Shown here: positions 57,336 to 64,000 of the stretch, piece after piece | Position numbering within the stretch: the first letter of the stretch is position 1 | Layout of the letters: each line of letters starts with the position of its first letter | Assembly: GCA_902594875.1 (NCBI GenBank) | Contig: CACJNU010000002.1 | Span: forward strand, 40,170-104,169 | DNA from: an uncultured Prochlorococcus sp. | GTDB taxonomy: Bacteria; Cyanobacteriota; Cyanobacteriia; PCC-6307; Cyanobiaceae | Direction: 5' to 3' | Length of the DNA stretch: 64,000 nt | Position numbers and translations under genes: made by a program | The notes under the pieces: generated by a model | What the model saw: only the letters and a program-made list of their open reading frames with translations | Told to the model about the DNA's origin: nothing | The model's database searches: none

Positions 57336-58694
57336 ATGACCTTTAAAAATATTTCTAAGTCAAAACTCACTTTAGCGTTTATTTCAGTAGTCGTAACCTT
57401 TTTTGTATGGCAGCAAGGCTTAAGAGATAGTTTAAATAGACCGTCTGTTTCATTTGATATAAGTCAAAAAGAGCAAGAAATTGCAGAACTATCCGTCCAA
57501 TCAATACCAGTAGATCTTAAAAAGTTTTTTATCATAAATGATCCTGTTGATCAAATAAACAAATCACTCTCTGATGTCTCATTTGAAGAGTTAACAGAAA
57601 GAAATAAATTAATTCGAATAATCACTTCAGAATCAAATGATCCTTTAAATAATAATATATCCAAAGATTTTGAAGATAAAAACTATAAATTTCTGATTGA
57701 TGAGATAGAAAAAAAATCTAATAATAATTCATATAAAGTAAATTCTGAAAAATTTGATTTATTTAAAGGTGATAGATTTTTATATCATCTTTTAAGCAGG
57801 AAATTTGATTTCGACGATAGTGCATTAATAACAAAATCATTTTCAAACAAAATGTTTTTTAAAATATTAGCCATAAGACTAATACCACTTTTAACAATAC
57901 TTATTGGCTCAATTCTGGCTTTAAAAATATTATGGAAAACTATATCTTTGAAAAAGTTTGGTTGGAAAGAAATTAAATTTTTAGATTTAGAGTTAATAGA
58001 TATGGTTTTATTAATTGCAGGTGGATTTGTTGTTTTAGGAGAAGTGGTATCACCTTTATTTTCTATCAGTTTGGTCGAACTTTTTGCTAAAAATATCTCT
58101 TATGAATTGTCTCAATCTTTAAAAATTTTCTTGGGATATCTGTTTATGGCTATACCTCCATTATGGATAGTTTTTTATCAAATTAAATCCTTGAATGGTG
58201 AATTTACTTTTAAAAAGGATTATTTACAGTTCAATTTCTTGCCAATAAAATATGCAATTATTCAGGGAATAAAAGGTTGGTTAACAATTGTTCCTTTTGT
58301 TTTATTGATCTCTCTAATTATGAATAGTCTGATCGATAATCAGAATGGTAGTAACCCCTTGCTGGAAATTGTTCTTAATAATAAGAATTACTTATCATTT
58401 TTTCTATTATTTGTAACAACAACTCTATTAGCTCCTCTATTTGAAGAAATTATATTTCGCGGTATTTTACTGCCAACTCTTTCAAGAGATTTTGGAGTAA
58501 TTTCGGGCATTATAGTTTCAGCTTTTATCTTTGCATTAGCCCATTTAAGTTTGGGAGAAATGCCGCCATTATTTGTTCTAGGGATTGGATTAGCAATTAC
58601 AAGAATTGCTTCAGGGAGTTTGTTTTCCTCAGTGATTATGCATTCTTTATGGAATGGATTGACTTTCTTAAATTTGTTTTTATTGAGGACATAA
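57336..58694 (+). CDS. CPBP-family intramembrane metalloprotease
   Basis: 452 residues with an N-terminal span, a polar stretch of about 130 residues, and then roughly seven to eight spans. The CPBP (Abi/CAAX-protease-like) motifs are FEEIIFRGILLPTL near residue 372, ALAHLSLGE near 408, and MHSLWNGLTF near 438. These supply the Glu, His and His/Asn metal-site residues. Substrate unknown; it lies 85 bases upstream of the FtsL-like/ftsI pair. Confidence 0.88.
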   Translation: MTFKNISKSKLTLAFISVVVTFFVWQQGLRDSLNRPSVSFDISQKEQEIAELSVQSIPVDLKKFFIINDPVDQINKSLSDVSFEELTERNKLIRIITSESNDPLNNNISKDFEDKNYKFLIDEIEKKSNNNSYKVNSEKFDLFKGDRFLYHLLSRKFDFDDSALITKSFSNKMFFKILAIRLIPLLTILIGSILALKILWKTISLKKFGWKEIKFLDLELIDMVLLIAGGFVVLGEVVSPLFSISLVELFAKNISYELSQSLKIFLGYLFMAIPPLWIVFYQIKSLNGEFTFKKDYLQFNFLPIKYAIIQGIKGWLTIVPFVLLISLIMNSLIDNQNGSNPLLEIVLNNKNYLSFFLLFVTTTLLAPLFEEIIFRGILLPTLSRDFGVISGIIVSAFIFALAHLSLGEMPPLFVLGIGLAITRIASGSLFSSVIMHSLWNGLTFLNLFLLRT

Positions 58695-58779
58695 AGAATT
58701 TATTTTTTTACTTGCGAATCAAATAAAAAGATGTTTATTTAACTAATAACACTTCTTTTATTTAAATAATAAATCTTAG

Positions 58780-59208
58780 ATGAAACCTTATGGGAATCAA
58801 CTTAATTTAAAAAAAAAAGTTTCATATGTAAGTAAAAAAAATTCTGAAAAAATATCCATAATTAATATCAAATTAATACATCAAATTTTCGACACCATTA
58901 ATATCTCTCTTTTGGTATTAATTTTCACCTTATTTTCCTTGTCTTTTGATAGTCAAAGAAAATGGTCAAATACATATAAAAACTTATCTAAAACAAGAGA
59001 AATTAATAATAATCTCATTGATTATATTTCCAAAATTGAGGAATTTTATATTAGTGAACTTGAGTCTATTAATACTTATAGAAAAACTAAACCTGAAGAT
59101 TTAATCTATCTAGATAAACTTCAAGAAAAAAAAGAAAGTTTATTTAAGAAAAATTTAAGTAGTTTCATTGAAGGTTTTAGTGATAGCAAATATCAAAGGG
59201 GATATTGA
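58780..59208 (+). CDS. FtsL-like bitopic coiled-coil protein
   Basis: 142 residues: a basic cytoplasmic N-terminus (1-37), one span at about 38-56 (FDTINISLLVLIFTLFSL), and a charged helical outside region (60-142) that could form a coiled coil. Position, topology and size match FtsL, which forms the divisome FtsQLB complex and precedes ftsI in most bacteria. Its stop overlaps the start of ftsI by one base. The identification is inference from position and layout, since FtsL has little sequence signature. Confidence 0.55.
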   Translation: MKPYGNQLNLKKKVSYVSKKNSEKISIINIKLIHQIFDTINISLLVLIFTLFSLSFDSQRKWSNTYKNLSKTREINNNLIDYISKIEEFYISELESINTYRKTKPEDLIYLDKLQEKKESLFKKNLSSFIEGFSDSKYQRGY

Positions 59209-60959
59209 TGAAAAAATACAAGAAAATTGTTCGTCTATTGCCTCTTGATCAAAGAAGATTTAAATTTCTTTATATTTTTAGCTTACTATTAATATTTTGT
59301 TTGTTTGGCAGGTTAGTAAAATTACAAGTCTTTAACGCCTCTGATTTACAAAGAAAAGCTAGATTAATACAGTCTTCACAAACGAACGCCTTAAAAAAAA
59401 GGAGAGCGATTGTTGATAGAAATAATAGACTAATTGCTTACGATAAACCGCTATATAAATTATGGGGACATCCAAAATATTTTAATTTTCCTGGTGATTC
59501 AATTAATAGAGTTCGGAGTATTGAAGAAGTTGTAGAAAAATTGTCACCTATCTTGGATATAAATGGTGAAATACTCTTGAGTAAATTTAATAATAAAATG
59601 AGTGGTATTAAGCTTTTGGATAAAATTTCCGAAGAAAAAGCAGAAAAAATTAAGAACCTTCAAATAAGCGGACTTGATTTGTTTAAATATTCGCAGAGAT
59701 ATTATCCACAAGGGGAGCTTTACTCTAGTCTTATCGGTTTTGTTAATGATGAGAATATAGCTTCAGCGGGTTTAGAGCTTTATTTAGATAATCAAATTAA
59801 AGTTTTTAATAAAAGTAATTTAATAAAAAGAGGAGGAGATGGAACTCCTCTACCGGATAATTCAGCGCCAGGTGATTTTATTTCTGATTACAAAAGTTTA
59901 GGACTAACTATAGATTCAAAATTACAGAAAGCATCATTCAATGCATTATCAAAGCAAGTGAGCAAATGGAAAGCAAAGAAGGGATTTGCCATAGTTATGG
60001 ATGTTAATAATGGTCGGATTCTCTCCTTGGTTTCAGCTCCGGCATATGATCCAAATAAATTTTGGCAGTATGATTCTGAAATCTTTAGGGGTTGGTATTC
60101 TCAAGATTTATTTGAGCCTGGTTCAACTTTTAAACCCATTAATCTTGCCTTAGCGTTAGAAGAAAAAGTAATTCAGAAAGATGGATTTGTCGAAGATATT
60201 GGAAAAATTAATGTTGGAGGATGGACACTTTATAATTGGGATAAAAAAGGTAATGGATACATTGACTATCCAAAAGTATTGCAGGTTTCAAGTAATGTTG
60301 GGATGGTAAAAATAATGCAAAATTTAGACCCCACAATTTATTGGGATTGGCTAAAAAATTTAGGTATAAATAAAAATTTAGAGACTGACTTATTTGAATC
60401 AACTGCTGGCCAACTAAAGAGAAAAGATTTATTTGTAAATCAATCAATTGAGCCTGCTGTAACTTCTTTTGGTAAAGGGTTCTCAATCTCGCCACTTAAA
60501 TTGGTTCAACTTCATGCGGCTTTAGCAAATGGTGGTTTTGAAGTGACTCCTCATGTAACCTCAAATTTCAAAGAAAGAGTTAATAAAAATCCAAAAAAAC
60601 AATTTTTTTCACAGGAAGTCTCTAAAACTGTTCTTGAATGGATGGAGAGTGTAGTTGATAAAGGTAGTGGATCTGGAGTGAAAATCGAGGGTTATAGGAT
60701 AGCAGGGAAAACGGGCACTTCCCAAAAAGCCTTAAATGGTTCCTATACAAGTAAAAAAGTTTGCAGTTTTGTGGCGACCTTGCCAGTTAATGATCCGAAA
60801 TATGCTGTCTTAGTAGTTGTTGATGAGCCATCTAGATCTTATGCATATGGTTCAACTGTTGCCGTACCAGTTGCTAAAGAAATTATCGAGAGTTTGATAG
60901 TAATTGAAAAATTACCTCCCAAGACTAAAGATCATGAAATAATTGTTAAAAAACCCTAA
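59208..60959 (+). CDS. ftsI: Peptidoglycan D,D-transpeptidase FtsI (class B PBP)
   Basis: Septal cross-linking enzyme, 583 residues from ATG 59208. A span lies at about 21-38. The N-terminal PBP dimer domain follows, then the transpeptidase domain with [11 protein letters not shown] (active Ser, SxxK), [10 protein letters not shown] (SxN), and [10 protein letters not shown] (KTG). The TTG at 59205 is one codon earlier and less likely. Coupled to the FtsL-like gene. Confidence 0.93.
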   Translation: MKKYKKIVRLLPLDQRRFKFLYIFSLLLIFCLFGRLVKLQVFNASDLQRKARLIQSSQTNALKKRRAIVDRNNRLIAYDKPLYKLWGHPKYFNFPGDSINRVRSIEEVVEKLSPILDINGEILLSKFNNKMSGIKLLDKISEEKAEKIKNLQISGLDLFKYSQRYYPQGELYSSLIGFVNDENIASAGLELYLDNQIKVFNKSNLIKRGGDGTPLPDNSAPGDFISDYKSLGLTIDSKLQKASFNALSKQVSKWKAKKGFAIVMDVNNGRILSLVSAPAYDPNKFWQYDSEIFRGWYSQDLFEPGSTFKPINLALALEEKVIQKDGFVEDIGKINVGGWTLYNWDKKGNGYIDYPKVLQVSSNVGMVKIMQNLDPTIYWDWLKNLGINKNLETDLFESTAGQLKRKDLFVNQSIEPAVTSFGKGFSISPLKLVQLHAALANGGFEVTPHVTSNFKERVNKNPKKQFFSQEVSKTVLEWMESVVDKGSGSGVKIEGYRIAGKTGTSQKALNGSYTSKKVCSFVATLPVNDPKYAVLVVVDEPSRSYAYGSTVAVPVAKEIIESLIVIEKLPPKTKDHEIIVKKP

Positions 60960-61047
60960 AATTTTCCAATTTTATAAATATTTAGTACATTATCTGATGA
61001 TTTCATCTGGAATAAAGGCTAGTTTATATATATATGATTATCTAGAT

Positions 61048-62049
61048 ATGAAATCAATTTTAGAACAATTGTCCTCAATGACCGTTGTTGTTGCTGATAC
61101 TGGAGATTTAGATTCGATAAAAAAATTTCAACCAAGGGACGCCACCACCAATCCATCGCTAATACTTGCGGCTGCTAAAAACCCTGATTATGTGAAATTA
61201 ATTGATAAAGCTTTAGAAAGTTCAGAAAATGCATTGCCTCAAGGATTCTCCGAAATTGAGCTAATCAAAGAAACTGTTGATCAAGTTTCAGTATTTTTTG
61301 GAAAAGAAATATTGAAAATTATTTCAGGGCGCGTATCTACAGAAGTTGATGCAAGACTGAGCTTTGACACCGAAGCTACGGTAGAAAAAGCGAGAAAATT
61401 GATAAATCTTTACAAAAATTTCGGAATTAAAAAGGAAAGAATTTTGATCAAGATTGCTGCAACTTGGGAAGGAATTAAGGCAGCTGAAATATTAGAAAAA
61501 GAGGGTATTAAGTGCAACTTAACTTTACTTTTTAACTTCTGCCAAGCGGTAACTTGTGCCAATGCAAAAATAACTCTAATTTCCCCGTTCGTTGGCCGTA
61601 TATTAGATTGGCATAAAGCAAAAACTGGTAAAACAAGTTTTGTTGGTGCTGAAGACCCTGGTGTTATTTCGGTTACACAAATATACAAGTACTTTAAAGA
61701 AAAGGGATTCAAGACAGAAGTAATGGGAGCGAGTTTTAGAAATCTTGATGAAATAAAAGAATTAGCAGGTTGCGATCTTTTAACAATTGCACCAAAATTT
61801 CTTGAGGAACTGAAAAAAGAAAAAGGAGAGTTAGTTAGAAAATTAGATGTGAGTACCCAAATAAATAATTCTATTGACTATGAATTTGAAGAAAAAGATT
61901 TCAGATTAAGTATGTTAGAAGATCAAATGGCAAGTGAAAAGCTTAGTGAAGGTATTACAGGATTCAGTAAGGCTATAGAAGAATTGGAAGAGCTGTTACT
62001 AAAGAGATATTCAAAGATTAAAAATCATAAATTGATTTCTGCTAACTAA
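61048..62049 (+). CDS. tal: Transaldolase
   Basis: Class I aldolase of the pentose phosphate pathway. From ATG 61048 the 333-residue protein begins [20 protein letters not shown], the normal transaldolase start. The 35 codons upstream to 60943 are open but look non-coding. [12 protein letters not shown] and the Schiff-base Lys region [15 protein letters not shown] near residue 135 are intact. Key late motif: [10 protein letters not shown]. Confidence 0.94.
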   Translation: MKSILEQLSSMTVVVADTGDLDSIKKFQPRDATTNPSLILAAAKNPDYVKLIDKALESSENALPQGFSEIELIKETVDQVSVFFGKEILKIISGRVSTEVDARLSFDTEATVEKARKLINLYKNFGIKKERILIKIAATWEGIKAAEILEKEGIKCNLTLLFNFCQAVTCANAKITLISPFVGRILDWHKAKTGKTSFVGAEDPGVISVTQIYKYFKEKGFKTEVMGASFRNLDEIKELAGCDLLTIAPKFLEELKKEKGELVRKLDVSTQINNSIDYEFEEKDFRLSMLEDQMASEKLSEGITGFSKAIEELEELLLKRYSKIKNHKLISAN

Positions 62050-62073
62050 ATTTAAGTTTGAATTGAAAAAGAA

Positions 62074-63208
62074 TTAAGTTCCACTTTGTGTTAAAAGTCT
62101 TCTAATAACTCTTTTTGCAATATCTTCATAACTCATTTCTCCTGATAATATTTGAGCAATACGTTTAGGCGCTGTTTTTCTTTTGACCCCTAATTGGTAT
62201 CCAGTTCTAGGAAATCTATAAAATACTTGGGCTATTCTCCTCCCCCAAACCATTGATTTCCCCCAAGTGTTGTTAATTTTTTTCGTATAAAGATTTAAAT
62301 CATCTATTTTTCCTGATAGGCACTGATCTATGTATTCTGCAGCATAAAAACTGCTAATTAAAGAAGGTCTAATTCCTTCAGCTAAAAAAAGGATCACATA
62401 GAGATGCTGCATCTCCAACCGCTAAAACTTTGTCACCATTAATTGAGTGGAAGCCATTCCATATTCTCAGTTTCTTACTAATTGTTTTATAAGGAAAATC
62501 ATCAAACCCGAAGCTTCTGATAACTTGTTTATTTATAGCCTGATTTTCTAAGAGACCATTATTTATAAAAGTACCTAAACCAATATTTAAGCTTTCTCTT
62601 AAGGGGAACGCCCATGCAAAACCATATTTTATAAATCCAAACTCAAATCTAACTGAATCTCTAGGTATTTCACCTAACCCTTTCAATCTTAATGAGAATG
62701 TGTTCGCAAATTTAGGTTTTCTTGGCCCTAAATTGAAATAACTCGCCCATTTCGATTGGGAACCATCTGCAATTACAAGAAATTCTGTAATATATTTTAT
62801 TTTGTTATTGCAAGTAATTTCCCATTGATCATTTTTTTTTATGATTTTTTCTATTAATAATGGTCTCATTATCTGGGTTCCATTCCTCAAGGATTCATCA
62901 AGTAATAATTGATCTAGTTTTTCTCTTTTAACAATCCAAAATGGGGATTCACCAGTCAGATCAGCAGTTACATTATCTGCAGCTTTCCATCTGAATTCAA
63001 CATTCTTAATTTTTGATTCTATGCAATCCACTATATTTAGAGGAAGAAATTTTTTCATTGAAGATGCCATTCCACCTGCACATGGTTTGTAATCTTTGGA
63101 TTTTTCCTTTTCAATAATTAAAACTGAATATCCTTTCTTGGATAGGTTAAGAGCGGTGGAAGATCCTGATAAACCTCCACCAATTATTGCAACGTCAAAT
63201 CCTATCAA
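62074..63208 (-). pseudogene. Geranylgeranyl-reductase-family FAD oxidoreductase, frameshifted
   Basis: The N-terminal 276 codons (62378-63208) hold the FAD motif VAIIGGGLSGSSTALNLSKKG and KPCAGGM. The frame then breaks after GDAASLCDPF, and the family continues in the next frame with LAEGIRPSL to the end at 62074. Removing one base from the A7 run at 62384-62390 restores a single 377-residue ORF. The break may be a sequencing error, a true pseudogene, or a slippage site. Overlaps frr by 4 bases. Likely substrate is an isoprenoid or unknown; ChlP itself is another gene. Confidence 0.75.
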
Positions 63209-63753
63209 ACTTTTAGAATTTCCTTCTCTTTCTCAGACAATTTAGTTTCTATTAAAGCAATATATTTATCAGTAATTTTCTGAATTTCAGATTGATTATC
63301 TCTCGATTCGTCAATAGAAATAAGGCCATCTTTTTCCTCTTTTTTTTCTTTATCAACAGCATCTCTTCTGATATTTCTCAAAGCTACTTTTCCTTCCTCT
63401 GCATATTTAGAGGCTAATTTACAAAATTCTTTTCTTCTTTCTTCTGTTAAAGGAGGAACATTTATCCTTATTACTTTTCCATCATTATTTGGAGTAATAC
63501 CTAAATCACTCATAGAAATAGATTTCTCTATCGCTTGTAAACATGAAATATCGAAAGGTTGTATTGAAATTGTTTGCGAATCAACAGTGCTTATAGTGGC
63601 AAGCGATTTGATTGGTGTCTCTGCTCCGTAGTACTCAACACTTACTCTATCTAACAAGGAAGCATTAGCTCTTCCTGTCCTAATTGTATTAAAGTTTCTT
63701 TGGGTGGCTTCAATACTTTTATTCATATTTTCTTGAATTTCTTTTCCTTTCAT
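63205..63753 (-). CDS. frr: Ribosome recycling factor
   Basis: Releases ribosomes after termination together with EF-G. The 182-residue protein shows [49 protein letters not shown] and NIRRDAVD. Standard length. It follows pyrH by 22 bases, the conserved pyrH-frr pair. Confidence 0.97.
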   Translation of the reverse strand: MKGKEIQENMNKSIEATQRNFNTIRTGRANASLLDRVSVEYYGAETPIKSLATISTVDSQTISIQPFDISCLQAIEKSISMSDLGITPNNDGKVIRINVPPLTEERRKEFCKLASKYAEEGKVALRNIRRDAVDKEKKEEKDGLISIDESRDNQSEIQKITDKYIALIETKLSEKEKEILKV

Positions 63754-63775
63754 AATTAAAAAAATTAAATGATCT

Positions 63776-64000
63776 TTAACTAATTAAAGAGCCTATTGGC
63801 TCACCAGCAACAGCTTTTGAAATGTTCCCTTTTTTGAATATATCAAAAACCATAATTGGGATATTATTATCTTTGCAAAGTGCAATCGCAGTACTGTCCA
63901 TTACTGCAATTTCATCACTAAGAACTTGTTGATAACTGAGAGAGGAATATTTTTTTGCATCTTTAAATTGATTAGGATCACGATCGTATACTCCATCAAC
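63776..64000 (-). CDS. pyrH: UMP kinase (C-terminal part only)
   Basis: The last 74 codons are in the window, running to the edge. [38 protein letters not shown] and [11 protein letters not shown] match the PyrH C-terminus (nucleotide-binding DGVYDRDP loop). The stop TAA lies at 63776-63778. The rest lies outside. Upstream of frr in a likely operon. Confidence 0.93.
   Translation of the reverse strand, partial: VDGVYDRDPNQFKDAKKYSSLSYQQVLSDEIAVMDSTAIALCKDNNIPIMVFDIFKKGNISKAVAGEPIGSLIS

Noticed and set aside
60943..61047. N-terminal extension of transaldolase
   Set aside because: Family start at [10 protein letters not shown] fits well and the upstream codons overlap the ftsI end with no family-like sequence.
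62074..62418. Separate small gene of 114 residues
   Set aside because: Its sequence is the natural C-terminus of the oxidoreductase next to it in a shifted frame, not an independent gene.

Overview
The window reads as core chromosome of a small-genome, AT-rich marine picocyanobacterium, most likely a high-light Prochlorococcus. The evidence is plant-type photosynthesis genes (psaF-psaJ, petC-petA, psb27, a high-light-inducible protein), very short intergenic spaces, strong A/T bias, cobalamin and tetrapyrrole genes, and many cyanobacterium-restricted small proteins. The genus is inferred from gene content and gene order recalled from memory, not from a database search. There is no prophage, insertion sequence, integrase, CRISPR array or rRNA operon. 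Every stretch is gene-dense, and the only gap above 300 bases lies between the sigma factor gene and priA (41724-42044).

Layout. 1-9.7 kb: end of an ABC exporter ATPase with its permease, a glycine/methionine-tailed GroEL without groES, fabG, ispD, an LD-carboxypeptidase, a UbiA prenyltransferase, ppx and an HTH membrane protein. 9.7-18.8 kb: cobM, lgt, petA-petC, tatC, an Rqc2/NFACT protein, gmk, psaJ-psaF, tsaD and hli. 18.9-24.6 kb: a cation/proton antiporter, gltX, tRNA-Asp, a small basic SH3/KOW-like protein, tRNA-Trp, rplS, a PepSY-like membrane protein, map and an SDR. 24.8-30.6 kb: a P-loop/DRTGG-like protein, a SLOG/DprA-like protein, yajQ, an SPFH protein, hemL and xth. 30.7-39.5 kb: two unknown genes, larC, a UPF0104 membrane protein, an iron-type ABC permease, a His-rich CobW-family GTPase, a pterin dehydratase, yjbQ, an M32 carboxypeptidase and an intact pyrophosphatase. 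39.5-53.4 kb: hemC, the principal sigma factor, priA, argB, ssb, cobK, cutA, a PfkB kinase, purA, psb27 and proS. 53.5-64 kb: a putative HTH protein, a second pyrophosphatase with altered catalytic residues, an ArsC/Spx-like protein, lepB, a double histidine phosphatase, a CPBP protease, an FtsL-like protein with ftsI, transaldolase, a frameshifted geranylgeranyl-reductase-like gene, frr and the end of pyrH.

The genes cover thylakoid electron transport, tetrapyrrole and B12 synthesis (hemL, hemC, cobM, cobK), translation, envelope and septum work, and metal handling. No accessory island or defence system was found. The best leads are modest: the pair of pyrophosphatases, one of which looks catalytically impaired; an FtsL-like gene translationally coupled to ftsI; an A7-run frameshift in an otherwise intact oxidoreductase; a possible nucleotide-sensing run (P-loop/DRTGG, SLOG, YajQ); a larC gene with no lar partners nearby; and repeat-encoded tails in GroEL and the CobW protein. 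Membrane-segment positions are estimates by eye.
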